The translations under genes and the position numbers were made by a program. From Diadema setosum (Eukaryota > Echinodermata > Echinoidea > Diadematoida > Diadematidae): 64,000 bases of DNA. The DNA is taken from NCBI RefSeq assembly GCF_964275005.1, contig NC_092693.1, forward strand, positions 22,021,835-22,085,834. Reading direction: 5' to 3'. Positions 36,881-49,209 of the stretch are shown piece by piece. Below the pieces are notes generated by a model, which searched no databases, had not been told where the DNA came from, and saw nothing but the letters and a program-made list of their open reading frames with translations. The stretch's first letter is position 1; each line of letters opens with the position of its first letter.

Positions 36881-37228
36881 ATGGAAATCATGTTTGGGAA
36901 CTTCCATGATAGAAACACGCTGTATGATTTACGAAGTGTTGAGTTATATCTAACCAAACATTTCGTTGAAATACCATGCATATCAAACACAGGCCGACAG
37001 GCGATGATTGTGGATAGGCTTGTGCATATACTTGACACATATGCTAACAAGATAGAAGTGAATGGTAACCGAGAAAATAACAGTACAGAGATCGTAAAAC
37101 TCAATACTGGAGTGAAAAGCGTAAAAGCTGACCAGAACCACGAATACAAGTACTCAATAAAATGTAGTAAAACGGATAACAATGAAATAATGCAAGTAAT
37201 ACATAACGTAAGCATGATGCCCGCTTGA
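36881..37228 (+). CDS. Hypothetical 115-residue frame with a SAP-like segment
   Basis: An open frame in otherwise non-coding DNA. Residues about 11-53 (YDLRSVELYLTKHF ... TGRQAMIVDRLVHIL) have the spacing of a SAP-type DNA-binding helix pair: LxxVELxxYL, a small loop, TGRxxxLVxRL. The remainder is polar and unrecognised. It lies just before the tail of a degraded retroelement, so it could be a fragment of a transposon protein. It could equally be a chance frame. Start codon and gene structure are unsupported. Confidence 0.25.
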   Translation: MEIMFGNFHDRNTLYDLRSVELYLTKHFVEIPCISNTGRQAMIVDRLVHILDTYANKIEVNGNRENNSTEIVKLNTGVKSVKADQNHEYKYSIKCSKTDNNEIMQVIHNVSMMPA

Positions 37229-37559
37229 TCTCGATTGTGGGTCTCTGTTACGACATGACTAGTCTCAACAAACACCTGCATGTGTTTTCATAATAATAGG
37301 TGCTAAAATGCATAGAGTTAATTTTGTGGGAGAACATTCACGTCGCGTATAATGCTCCCAGCGGCGTGAACAGTGAGCGTGAGTAGTCGTAAGCTGCCAG
37401 CATGTTTGAAAAAGAAAGATAAACAACAACAAAGTGCCAGCGCTACACGAGTTTTGTTGGTAAGATTCCTTACTTTAATTGTTTCTGTCACAGGGAGAAT
37501 GACTAGACGACTCACCTCCCTGTTTCTCCGAACCTGTACTGTGTAACCTGTACTGTGTA

Positions 37560-37916
37560 ACATACATGACTTATTGTATATCCATAGCAGGGTTCATAAT
37601 TGTGCCCTTGTAAAATAATAATGTATAATATGGTGTTTTCGTTGTACCACTTCGCCTTATCTTTGATATTATTTTGTCTATATTCTGTAGGGGATTACAC
37701 TTAACAAGCAGTGCTTCTAAGTAGTCCCCTCCACATTTGTACATGTTGTATCACGATATTTTGTATATATCATACTCTGTATCTTATGATATAATGTCAA
37801 CTATGTATTATAATCTGTATATTTATGATATGATATCCACTAGGTGGAATATGAATAAATTTCATTTCATTTCATTTCATTTCATTTCATTTCATTTCAT
37901 TTCATTTCATTTCATT
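37560..37916 (+). mobile_element. 3' end of a degraded retroelement with (TTTCA)n tail
   Basis: The segment leads through CTAGGTGGAATATGAATAAA into eleven or so uninterrupted TTTCA units (about 37859-37915). An AATAAA followed directly by a short-unit tail is the usual 3' terminus of CR1/L2-type LINEs. No reverse transcriptase remains, so only the tail is claimed. Confidence 0.5.
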
Positions 37917-38689
37917 ATTACCTCCGCCAAGGGAGGAGGTTATGTTTTCGTTACCGTTGGTTTGTTTGTTTGTTAGTTTGAACGTGTGCAAAATAACTCA
38001 AAAAGTAGTTAACGGATTGGGATGAAACTTACAGGAAAGGTTGAGAATGACACAAGTAACAAATGATTACATTTTGGTAGTGATCCGAGAATTTTGGGGG
38101 AATTTATGAAGGATTTTTTATATTTTGACGTATAGGGTCAATGAACTTGAAAGCTCAAGCTGCGCATTTTTGAGGTTTTCAAACGTGCACTAAAGTGCGT
38201 GCTCTAGTTTCTACCAAAGATAGTAGATAACAAGATACGAAGGCGCGCGATAAAAATGGACACAAAATGGCTACCCTACATGACGATACAAAAGAGAGCT
38301 AAGTACAAACTCAGTACACCTAGAAACATCATTCATTTCCAATTCCAAAGGTAGTGGTATTTTTATTATCTTAAAAAGATTCAAAAATTATAGTCGTAGC
38401 TTTTTCCTGTCTTATTTCTGTTAAGCGTCTTTGGTTTCTACTAGGGCGAGGCGCGCCGCGCAGCTGAGGGTTTATGAGGTAACAAACCGACAAAGGCTTC
38501 TATATTGGGAAATCGGGCGATTTTTCAGCATGTATACCTATGGGTGAAAATCACTGATCTCTATGGAAGAGCCCAAAGAGCTTTTTCCCAGTGGTGGAGA
38601 GGAGAAAAATCTCTTTGGGAAGAGCAAGATCATCGGTTGAAAGTAGCTGCTTGGCGGAGGTCTGAGCTCTCGGAGTGCTTTTCTAGTTA
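37917..38689 (+). mobile_element. Non-autonomous element of the 'CCTCCGCCAAGG' family, copy 2
   Basis: Homologous to 793-1287 over its full length, from TTACCTCCGCCAAGGGAGG to CTTGGCGGAGGTCTGAGCTC...GTGCTTTTCTAG. It is longer than copy 1 because a second element (38214-38434) is inserted between GCTCTAG and CTAGGGCGAGG. It abuts the (TTTCA)n tail on its left and an (ATT)n stretch on its right. Confidence 0.8.
38214..38434 (+). mobile_element. Nested 221-bp insertion with TTTCTA duplication
   Basis: Absent from the otherwise matching copy at 793-1287. It begins CCAAAGA and ends TCTTTGG (inverted 7-mers) and is flanked by TTTCTA at 38208-38213 and 38435-38440. This is the signature of a small transposon inserted into an older one. 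Superfamily unknown. Confidence 0.65.
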
Positions 38690-39190
38690 TTATTATTATT
38701 ATTGATTGTGTGTTTTATTTATTTATTATATGCAATTCAACATAATACACACAGAAAATTATATTACATAGCCTATCAAGATTGTGGTAACTAGGTGCAT
38801 ACGGCTGGTTGCCAGGGGAGGAAAAGGCAAACTAAATCACCGAGGTTCGAGGCCTTCCTCCCCGGTTGAGATGAGGATTCAGGTTTTAACTTTTTGCGCG
38901 ATAATCAGAGTCCATTTATAAGAAATCCTAAAGAGTATACAATTCAAAGAGAAATTAAACGTTTATTTGAAGAAAGTCGATTTTGAAATGGCTGAGATAT
39001 CCAAAAAATGGTCCTGATAACATATAAAAAAAAAACAAAGTAAAACAAAGTGGTCCTGTTAAAGTGGGACACACTTTTTTTGTTTGTTTGTTTTTGCGTT
39101 TTTGCGTGTCTGCAGCCGATGTGATGCACCTGTAAATCTACAAAGAGTGTTGTAGGTCGTGAATTTCGACGGTATAGGGGAAACGGGTGC
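38690..39190. other. Non-coding stretch
   Basis: Low-complexity AT-rich DNA with an ATT tract at the left edge (38686-38702). No gene or clear repeat structure seen. Confidence 0.4.
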
Positions 39191-39191
39191 T

Positions 39192-40371
39192 GTTCGTTAT
39201 TCCGAAGGTTCGTTAATCAGAAACACACAAATTCCCTATACCTTGAGGTTCGTTAATCCGAAAATGAAAAAGGGCTCGTTAATCGGAACATTGGCGTTAT
39301 TCCGAAGGTTCGTTAATCCGAAAATGAAATAGGGTTCGCTGTTCCGAAGGCTCGTTTATCCGAAAATGAAATAGGGTTCGTTATTCCGAAGGTTCGTTAA
39401 CCCTAAAAGGGGCGGGCTTTTTTGGCTATGCTAAGACCGAGGGGGGGGGGGGGGGCGGATCGGTGGTGCGATCGCGATGAAATTTTGCTTGCGTGAGACC
39501 CACGTCAAAATCTACAAGATTGTGTCATAAAGATTTTTTGAAACAATCAATTTCTAATTTTAATCAATTAGTAATTATGCAAATTAAGTTCAAGATCATA
39601 TTTTAGCCTAATTAAAAGCATTGAGAGTCTAATTTTTGATCTGTAAATCTGTTTTAGCATATTCAACAATTGTACATCACAAAAACTTCCAAGACTCATT
39701 TCAATTCTTATGTATTTTATTGTTTTCAGAATTTCTTTTGTATTTCCTTGTTTTTCAACTTTTGTTTTGTTTTTGTTTTTTGGAAATTGTCACTGACCAC
39801 TTTTCTACCATAATAAAAATTAGCATAAAATTAATCGATGAAAGTGATTAATTATAAAAATAATCGGGTTTTTATGACTTTCATGAAAGAGCACTGTTTT
39901 CCATAGGAAATGTACACAAAATCACAAAATTGTGCGTTTGTGCCCGTTTTTGGGCGACATTCCGTTACAAAAATGGGCGTGGCTTCGCAAAAGTATAGGC
40001 GCGGACGTTGCAAATTTGGTTTCAAAAGTTGCGCAAGACTTGAACAAACAAAGTCAAGAAGCCTCGCGACGAGGCCTTCTCGCGTTACAGAATTATAGCG
40101 CGAAACGTCGGGGGGGGGGGGGGGCGAATTCCGCCCCCCTGCCCTTTTAGGGTTAATCCGAAAATGAAATAGGGTTCGTTGTTCCGCAGAAGGTTCGTTG
40201 ATCCGAAATGAATAGGGTCAGTAACGAACCTTCGGAATAACGAGCTTTGTGTCATTTTCGGATTAACGAACCTTCGGAATAACGAACCTTGTTTCATTTT
40301 CGGATTAATGAACCTTCGGAATAACAAACCTTATCACATTTTCGGATTAACGAACCTTCGGAATAACGAAC
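39192..40371 (+). repeat. Tandem/inverted repeat built on TTCGTTATTCCGAAGG / TTAATCCGAAAATGAAATAGGG
   Basis: The left arm (39192-39400) and a short piece right of the nested insert (40153-40220) carry units in one orientation. The right arm (about 40225-40371) carries the same units inverted (CATTTTCGGATTAACGAACC, TTCGGAATAACGAACC). The unit is about 42 bp, made of two related halves. Removing the nested 39401-40152 insertion restores an unbroken unit. The overall shape is that of a foldback-type repeat with short tandem arms. Confidence 0.8.
39401..40152 (+). mobile_element. piggyBac-type MITE with TTAA target duplication
   Basis: The 752-bp insert starts CCCTAAAAGGGGCGGGC and ends GCCCTTTTAGGG, and is flanked by TTAA at 39397-39400 and 40153-40156. 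TTAA together with termini beginning CCC is diagnostic of piggyBac-type insertion. The interior has G runs near both ends and AT-rich DNA between; no transposase is present. The insertion split a GGTTCGTTAATCCGAAAATG repeat unit, so the empty site can be read directly. Confidence 0.85.
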
Positions 40372-40969
40372 TGTAACCAAGGAAACTCTGCATACATGAC
40401 ACTGTGCTGATTCCATCGTCGTTATTGTTGTTTTACTTTGTTATTTAACATGGCTGAATTATGCAAATACATCTTCGGAAGCCACCAATGCGAAACGGAT
40501 ATTTCTTTGTCCTTCATTTTCTTATGCTCTTTCTCTTCTTGATTTTTCTCATACTTTAAAAAAAAAAAAAAAATCAGGCTTGATGACCGAACACTTCATT
40601 TGGTGGGGAATCTTTATAATTATGTCACAGAAAAAAAAAAAAAGATAACGAATTTTCCTTTATAAGTTATTGTTAATAATTTAAAAAAAAAATGAAATAA
40701 GAATGCAGGACTTTGAAACGGATTGTCTGAGTTTTCCTACTTCCCAATCTGTTCTTCTGATATTTCTGCATTCATTGAATTCACAAATGCGTTTGACATA
40801 AACCGACCAAAAAGTATGTCGAAGAGTACACTGTCGGCCTACGTAGAAACAAGCAGGTAAGAGAACCAGCGTTTTATACGGCAGTGTATCCTGGGCGAAC
40901 TGATTTCTGATTTCTGTCATCGTGAACATTGAGGTCTGGGATATGTAGACTAGACTCTTCAAATGTTTA

Positions 40970-41431
40970 TTACGTTTTGCACAACAGCATGGTTGTGTTT
41001 GTGTTGACAAAGTTTGCGCAAGACTACTCCGTTCGATCAGTTCCACACAACAACTGAACGTGACACTCTGCATGTACGCAGCCGCGCCGCTACAGCAAAC
41101 TCGGCGTGCAACGGGGGCGCACGTAACGACAGGACACCTCTCACGTGCGTGGGCCATCAGAAGACAGAGATTCGGTCGTTTACGATATGCAATTTCAAAT
41201 GAAGTTACGTGAGCCGAAACAGGTCATGCTTGTGTAGTTATAGTCTAGTAAGGTAGCGGAGGACGACAAGAACACGACTTTGTCCCATGTTGTCGTAAAT
41301 TGCCGCAAGAGAACATAATTATTAGGCTTCATTCATACCTTCATCTACTGAGCAGACCAAGATCAGATCACCACATGCGGCCCCTGGCCTCAGAACTGGA
41401 CAGAAGCACAGCCCCAGCCTCCCACTCCCAG
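40970..41431 (+). promoter_or_regulatory. Putative promoter and non-coding first exon of the FAM210A-like gene
   Basis: A CpG-rich island-like stretch (about 41040-41160, with CGCAGCCGCGCCGCTACAGC) stands out from AT-rich flanks. About 270 bp further on, CCACTCCCAG is followed by GTAAGA at 41432, a good donor. The next acceptor (TTGATGATTGCAG, exon from 43370) leads 69 nt later to the FAM210A-like ATG. This fits a 5' UTR exon spliced over a 1.9 kb intron. No transcript evidence. Confidence 0.4.
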
Positions 41432-42299
41432 GTAAGAACAGGCAGACGGCATGCACTGCGCTGTCGAACGCGCGAGTTAGAAAAATTCGAGAATTTTCTA
41501 CAGCCTAATATCTAATGACCGGTGACCATCCATACCAAGCAATGAGAGCAAATGCCAGGTTGCAGGCCCATGGTGATTAACTGGCAATGAACAAAAATGT
41601 CCAGTCTTGATGATATGGGTTTATGGGCATTGCTGCAGTTTTGCAGTTGTAACAAAATGCTAATCATTGTTATGTATTATTCTATGCAATTTCAACTCAA
41701 CAATGCCTGCCGGCCTGTCCCATTGCCATGCCTTCGTCTCTCCATGAACCTACTAAATTTACATGGTCTCTCTAAACTTGTTCATTTGCTCTATCAACAC
41801 AATTTTTTTCCCCCCAGTGGCCATGGGCATGGCAATAGGTAATATAGCAGAGATGCCCCAAGGTCAGAAAGTGGTACACACTTCAAGCCACGCTACTTTA
41901 TTGTCTTCAAACAGAGACAAAGAACAACACGAAGCAGCCAACTTTAACGCTTTATGTGAATTGAATTATGAGAACCGGCTCTACCTTGGATGCCTACAAA
42001 TAACAGTTTTTTCCTTAAGGACAATCAGAGACTTGGATAAGCTTTGTATAGGCTCAACACATCATTGAACATTGAACTGCCCTCTGTTGAGCAGTTCAAG
42101 AGAGCCATACCTAGAAGCCAACTAAGCATGGCAGAGATTTTTTTTTTTTTTTACTTGCACAATGAGCACTTGATACATTAAATTGAAAGAGCACAATGCA
42201 CAAACGGCTGCATCCACTGTCAGAAACACCACACCACAAACCCTCATCCAGTTGCTGAACAGACTTTGAAAGCAGATTCAAATCTACAGTAGGTCGTGC

Positions 42300-42727
42300 A
42301 GGGGTGTATCCAGGATTTTTTCTGGGGGGGTCGTAATCAAAATTTTTGGACCTTTACCTTTGCGAGGGAGCGGAGCGACCGAGCGGGGGGAGGGTGTGGG
42401 AGGGGGGTGTCCCCCCTTGCACGGTAGGGAGTTTTTGAATTTTATATTTTAAAATGGGGCCATTTGGTGCATACAAAAGTGACTTTTTCGGCATGGCAGT
42501 GCGGCTTAGAAATAAGGTATGGCATATTAAAACTAAGTTACGAAATTTACGAGGTTTTTGACAATTTGCTGGAACACCACCTGGTCACTTTTTTTCCTGT
42601 TGTATATAGGGTAAAAACCCCTCAAAAAACAAAAATGTCTTTTACAAAAAGTGGACCTTTTGAAAATTTTTTTTGGGGGGGAGGGGGGTCGTACGACCCT
42701 CCCGACCCCCCCTTGCATACACCCATG
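42300..42727 (+). mobile_element. MITE with G-rich ends
   Basis: The left end GGGTGTATCCAGGATTTTTT is loosely inverted at the right end (CCCCCCTTGCATACACCC). Internal G/C runs (GGGGGGAGGGTGTGGGAGG; ACGACCCTCCCGACCCCCC) give a palindromic character. There is no coding capacity. It lies in the presumed 5' intron of the FAM210A-like gene. Confidence 0.55.
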
Positions 42728-43438
42728 GTCGTGTGAGATTTTGTATGCCATCTGCGAGGTGGGGTGGAGTGGGGATATATCTAAATCAGAAAGGGTGTGG
42801 ACGGGGTGTGTCCCTGCCTGACAGTGACATGCTATGGTATTATCTGACTTGTACTAGACTAAACATTAAATATTTTTACTTTCTCTGATTAAAAATAAAT
42901 ACATGTAATAATAATTCTCAAATAGGACAGTTTTGGTTATTGGAAATCCATATATATGTTTGTGTGTGTGTACAGTCGTATTATGTGTACACTGTATGTG
43001 TGGTTTTTGCTTTCCTTTTTTTAGATTGGTTGGATGTTGTTTAGATGTAACATTTCGACATTTGACAAAACAGGACATCATATCTAACCTATTATCTTTT
43101 CTACAGGTGCATGTCAACTGAATTATCTACATGGTGCTCAACAGTTTCGAACTTGGATAAGCTTTAAATTCTCTTTTTTTTTTCTCTGATAATCTCATCG
43201 TTGATATGAAAGTGTATACGTAAGACAAGTTTGTGTGGCATTTAATTTACAATGCATTTGATTTAAATGTGATTTTTTTTTTCCCCATGATATTAAAAGG
43301 AACTTTCATATGACAAAAGGAATGATTATGCGGAAACAACTTTTTCTTTTCTTCTCTTGATGATTGCAGACTCTGAGCCTTTAGCGCTAATCTCGCCAGT
43401 CACCATTCTGCCAACTACATTTCACATTCTTTGGCATC

Positions 43439-45063
43439 ATGGCATTCAGCCATTCAGTGAGGAGAATTTGCTGTGCTCCAGGTAGACTAGCTCCGCACCT
43501 CAAGGCTGCTCACTTCCCCAGCGGCCGCCCTCCAGTGCTCTGCTGCACGATCCTCCCCAGATCACCTCATGCCTTACCACGCCCTGGCAAAGCTCTCGGC
43601 CTCGCCCCGGGTGGCAGCAACATTCACGTCTGCCACAAGAGCTTCTTCTCACGGTGGTCTGCCTCATCAACACAGGCCAAAGAGCAAGCGACCAGCTCAG
43701 CGACTCTGAAGGACACAGGAAGTAGAGAAGCCAGTGCCGAGGGGAGCTCCGAGATGAAGACGGAGGCTGAGGTTGACGAGGACGAGTCCATCATCCCGAC
43801 GACAGACGAGAAGGGCCAGCCGCTTAGCAACTGGAGCCGAATGAAGATCATGATGAAGACGTACGGATACGTCATCATTCCCGTGCACTGGGTGATAGCA
43901 CCAATCTGGTTTGGAGCCTTCTACTACACTATTAAAATGTGAGTTCAGTGCTCAGAGGTATCAAAATTTGTGTAAAAGTATTAATATGCATAGCCATGTA
44001 TCAGCCCAGTTGCAACTTGATGAACAAAAATTCAGGTCTCCTCCCGACAACTTGTCTGTTTAAGATGTTAGAAAGCTACATAATCCCCCTACCAAAATCA
44101 TGCAGCTAAAAAAATTATCATAAATTACCAGATGATGAAACAAATGAAATGAAATGGAGTAGAATTAAAAAGAAAGATGGTACATGAAGGTTTCTGTGAA
44201 GGATGCAAGACATAGAAGTACAAAGTGATTGCAGTCTTTAATGAATAGCTGCCAGATACTTTGGTAGTAATGAGAGAAAAGGAACTTGTATGACTTGACC
44301 TTTATTTAGCATGTACAATTTACTCTCTCATTTTCAACATAAATTGTAGGCTTTCATTGAATGTGTGTGTCTGTAAAATTCATTTGTGAAAAAAAAAAAG
44401 AGTAAATGGCATAATCTATGTACATCACTCGTTATTTTCACCCCAAACAATGTGACTGTATGTGAGTAGCATGAAACAAAAACCAAAGTTCAGAGCAAAT
44501 TAAAGGAGATCAAAATGGAGTTTAATTTACTTGCATATCCCATTCAGACTTCAGAAAAACTGCTTCACAAGTGCAATACCCCTTAAGCCTGTCACAAAAA
44601 TGGTTTTGGCAAAATTTATCGCTTAGTGAATAGATACAATGTACTACACACTTCAGTACCCTATGAATGAAATGTATCTGTAAAACTGTACGTAAAAAAA
44701 AAAAAAAAGGAAAAAAAAAAGGAAGAAAATCAAATTTGATATTGGTTATGTTACTGTCTATGCAGGGGAGTTGATATCGGACCTTTCCTGAGTGCAGTCG
44801 GTGTCAGCGACCACCACGTGGAGAGTTTGCGCAACTCCAAGGCCAGTACAGCCCTGATGGCTTACGCCCTCTACAAGATCTTCACGCCACTGCGTTACAC
44901 CGTCACGCTGGGTGCCACAGAGATGACCATCCGGCGGCTACGGAAGATGGGCTACATCCGGCCCCACCCGCCCAAGGAGAAGAGCTATCGGGACTCCTTC
45001 CGGGAGACCGTCACCGAGATGAGGGACAAGATCAAGGAGAGGCAGGACTCTGCCGGCCAATGA
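43439..45063 (+). CDS. FAM210A: FAM210A-like mitochondrial membrane protein (DUF1279), two exons, 265 residues
   Basis: Exons 43439-43938 and 44766-45063 are joined in phase 2 (AT|G) by a GTGAGT donor and a TCTATGCAG acceptor. The first ~70 residues are rich in Arg, Ser, Pro and His with almost no acid, as in a mitochondrial presequence. A Ser/Glu-rich acidic linker follows. The DUF1279 domain runs from about residue 132 (SNWSRMKIMMKTYGYVIIPVH) through a membrane helix (WVIAPIWFGAFYYTIKM) to ALYKIFTPLRYTVTLGAT and LRKMGYIRPHP. The C terminus is a charged helix. Length and the TPxRYTVTLG block fit FAM210A (272 residues in human, mitochondrial inner membrane) better than FAM210B. FAM210A has been linked to mitochondrial translation; that is family knowledge and not visible here. 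The start ATG follows a UTR exon acceptor at 43369 and is the first in-frame ATG. Confidence 0.88.
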
Positions 45064-47420
45064 GGGCGCACTTCGCTGGCTGGCATGTCTCATCATGTGC
45101 GAACCATATCGGATAATTGTTGCCAATTTGAATTGATGAATTGCACTTTGAATCCGCAAGCAAAGGATCAATGAAAAATATGCAGTGCCTGGTGATGCTT
45201 GTAATCCATAACTATTTATGTGTGCATAGTGCAATGCATAGCATCCATTCATGTGACTGATCCAGTAAAGGACATTCTATACTGTCATAAGATCATACCT
45301 ATTTATATGACTTCTCAGTCAATGAGCAAAGTAAATTTAAAGACGCATTTAGTAGCCTTCTCATGACTAGTACACATTATGTAATGAAGCAGGACAAAGT
45401 CAAGAAGAAGTAAATGATAATCTGGTTTTTAATACACTTGGTCGTGCTTTGAACTTCAGATTATGGTTTGTGCACTATATTGGCATGGCTTCAGCCTTTT
45501 TGGTGTAAATCTGCTGCACTGTGCTGTACCAGTGCATTAACCATCACTGGAAGTGTCTGAACAGGTAGCTGTGAAGGGGCTGTACATATCAATCAAAATT
45601 TTGGCAGAGGCTTCAGCCGTCGTAGCTCTTCAGACATTTTATCTCACTTCTTGTGCAGCCATTTAGTGTGTGTTCAATTCAGAGTCATTTCATGGGAAGA
45701 ATTTCTGCAAATTGTACTTTGTGCTCATTAAGTACAATGATACCCTTCCCACCTTACTATACTGCTGCTGAGAGTCAATTTAATCATGACAGCTACCATT
45801 TTTAAAGCATATAAAAAAAATGCAAATGGAGTAGTACCAGAAATTACACCCAAATGTGTCAAATTCATGGGAATTTGCCTTTCTACGTGTACACGTAACA
45901 GAATTTAAAGTCAGCTGTACACTGGCAGCAACACAATGGTTTATAGAATACCCCTTGACTGTCTTCTAAGTCACTCCTTGTTTAAAGTTGGTAGTGTGAA
46001 GCAGATAACAAGACAGCTTTTATACCTCCATTCATGTGTCAAATCATCCAAGTAAATCATATGAATATTTGTGTACATGATTCATTGTTCCGTTGATCCT
46101 ATTAGTTGAGTAAGGAATATGATCTGCTTTCAAATTTCTTTCATTTCTTAATTTTGTTCAGAGACAACAGGATAAGGCAGCTTTTATACTGTATTTCAGT
46201 ATTGTGTCATACTATATAGCAAGCATAGTTTATGACTTGAGAGTTGGGAGACAATTTCATGCATGGTACAATCCGTGATCAAGAATAACATAACAATGGA
46301 CTGAGAAATATTGGTAATCCCTCTTCAAGAAGTAAGGTTAGCCATTTTCCACATTGAAGGCAATATAATACATCTCTACATTGTATTTTTGTTTTTTCAC
46401 TGTAAAAGTCACTATTTGGTATGTTTTAGTGTTCCAAATACCAGTTCACTCATGAAATTCTGGAAAGTAAAACCACTGTAAAAGAAATGACATATACGGT
46501 ATCTTGTCATTCAAAATTTTTATTCCTGGTAACCTTTTTACTAAAGTATGAAGCTGGCTATGAATTAATAAGGGTATTGATGTAATTTTTTGAATTCATA
46601 GACTCCTAAACTGTTGCATATGGTGTATTTATGGAAAAAAAAATTGTTGGTCAATTTCTACTTTAATATGAATCTCAGTTTGCATGTGGTATTCTGTAGC
46701 TATTACATACTAGTCAACCTTGATCATGTCCATGCAGCATCAGTTAATCACTCAGATAGTCAGTACTTCGTACAAGACCTTATTGAATGTCTAACAAATT
46801 GAGAATCGGACAGCTAGGCAGTAAAACTGCAGGTGCTGAAGAGACTTTCATTTGGTCAAATAGATATGACATTCATATATGTGTGAAGTTGACTGTATTG
46901 AGTGCTTTAGGAGCAGAGCAGTCAAGTCAACCTGATTTTGCCCGAGGCTTCCTTAAAGCATCAATATCTCATTGTGTCTGGATGAGAGGTTATAAAATCT
47001 CTCTGACTTGGGAATTACTTTTCCCCATGCAGATGCATCCCATGCAGATGCATGTAAAATGCAAGCATCTATCAGATTGCTCCTTGGAATCTCCTAATTT
47101 TGATAGTGAATGTTGGCGGCCCTTTAAAACTTGGTGAATTTTTACCTTTTTTTTTTAATGTCATGTTCATACAAAAGTATGCTGGAATGATATTGATGAA
47201 ATTACATGTAATGCATGATTTGAAGTACAAGAAACAATGTACATTTGCACTTTCTTCGCAGGGTGTGCTTTTCTGTGATTCGTCATTTGTCGCTCAGTAC
47301 TTTCCATGATATATATGTGGGCAGCTTTCTTTAAGTGATGAAGTTTGCTTCATCAGAATTGACCTGTGGCATATAATGCCGGAGTGATACAGTAGAATGT
47401 GAGAGTTGGCACTGTGTGGG

Positions 47421-47457
47421 CATGGAGCTACCAAAAAGTCTTTTTGGTAGCTCCATG
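47421..47457 (+). repeat. Perfect hairpin, 17-bp stem with a 3-nt loop
   Basis: CATGGAGCTACCAAAAA is followed by GTC and then its exact reverse complement, TTTTTGGTAGCTCCATG. There is no mismatch in the stem. It lies alone and is not part of a longer palindrome. Confidence 0.85.
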
Positions 47458-48755
47458 GTGTGGGTGCCTGTTTTGTACAGTGTAAAAGACAATCAGGACT
47501 AACCAGCCTACACATATGTAGAATATAAAAATGTCTGAAGGTTATATTTCTGCCTATTGTTTCCTAAATAAATGCATAAATGGATATAAATATATCATAA
47601 CCCATCTTTCGTGCATTAAAAGAAACTACCAGATCCAGCTGAAACCTCGTGCACATCTGTATGAGAAACCAGACCCCCCATTAAGCTCGTCTTCCTCACC
47701 ATCTGGCATTTGTCATTCATCATGTTCAATTGCCAACTCTGTGCCACAGTCATATCTGCTTGATAGTGCTCAGGTATACATGTATTCCAACCAAGCATGG
47801 TAGGAATCAACCATATGGACAAGGAAACCTCACATTGTCTTCATGGGGTCATTGCCCTCCACTGTTTGCTTAGCATCCTCCACAAGATGTTTGAAATGGA
47901 ATTTCAGTGATGCAATAGAAGTACCAACAAATTTAAAGCATCAACTTCCATTCTTAATGGAAAGCTGCAGATATTCCCCATAGCTGAGCACTTTCCTGGG
48001 AATGGCCAGTTTAAACAGTACCAGGACATCTTAATTCTTCCATTAGTTGGAAAAAAAATAGCCCACATGGCATTTCTAAGGTTTATTTGCAGTGTCCTTG
48101 GAGATGATCAATTTTGATACAACATAATATACACCTGTACCATGTTTGTTTATTTTATACACTTATAATGATGATGATAAGTATTGTTATGACGCTTCAT
48201 GCAAAATGTCTCAAAGTGCTGAACGTAGAGATATACAGGTACACTGAAATATGATACACAAACATTCTGCATACTTATATAGATACAGTGCACTACAAGT
48301 ACAATACAATAATTCATAGAGTGAAGAAGTAGCTTTTGAGGCCATTTTAGTTTGAATGTGTACAGGACTTTAAAATATGCCGGTAAACAGAGAGGATATG
48401 CCATACTAGGGTGGGGGGGGGGGGAGACAAATGGAGAATGCTCTATTACTGTAGGGCATCATGTGTGAAGGAGGACTGCAGGAGCAAGTTGTAGGTGCAG
48501 TGTGGATTATAAATGGAGATAGATGCACGAGGCGTGGCTCCTGGGCACCGAGTGTTTGTTGATGAAAGGTGGTGTTAAGTGTTTGAGATGATCTGCCATT
48601 CACAAAAATGTATTGATGTGATAAAGATTTCTATACTAGGTCCTTTTTTATGCAATAAAGATTACTAAACCATCACCAATGATAGAAAGTACAATGTATC
48701 TGAAAACAACACAAATTGATCGTCCAAAGATGGTGGGCATTTAGATAACTCTGTG

Positions 48756-48759
<4 letters not shown>

Positions 48760-48839
<80 letters not shown>

Positions 48840-48842
48840 GGG
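48760..48842 (+). repeat. (TA)n-(GA)n-(G)n compound microsatellite
   Basis: Three consecutive simple tracts: TA (48760-48800), GA (48801-48829) and a G run (48829-48842). Confidence 0.95.
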
Positions 48843-49209
48843 AAGATGAAAGAGAGGCCTGCTACAACTGAATTTTGCCAGACTACTTTTGAAGAATAAT
48901 TATGTGGGAAGATCGATATAGATTGCATTCTCTTACCACACCCTTTGAGGGAGAGCAGCAAATAAGGAACTTCTCGAAAAAGTCTGAAATCCTTCAGTGT
49001 AGAGGAAGTTGAGTAACTCATATCTTGTAGAATTTATAACTCAAAGTGTACAAATAACGGTACACATACATATGTAAGCCATGATACCTATAACAACTAT
49101 AGGCCTCGTGTCCGCATACAAATTCAGACAATGCAATAATTTCAATACGATCCCAGTAGGCCTACATCTACACACCACAAGAGAAACACAGCCAGCAAAA
49201 GGCAGGAAT

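Larger units (their letters stand above)
45064..49205. other. 3' flank of the FAM210A-like gene and intergenic DNA
   Basis: No further gene recognised. Candidate poly(A) signals AATAAA occur at 47567-47572 and 48654-48659; the FAM210A-like 3' UTR could be long. The stretch contains a perfect short hairpin (47421-47457), a TA/GA/G microsatellite (48760-48842) and only short AT-driven open frames. Confidence 0.4.

Noticed and set aside
40681-41157. Minus-strand frame of 158 codons
   Set aside because: It runs antisense through the CpG-rich putative promoter of the FAM210A-like gene, has Cys-rich nonsense composition and no recognisable domain.
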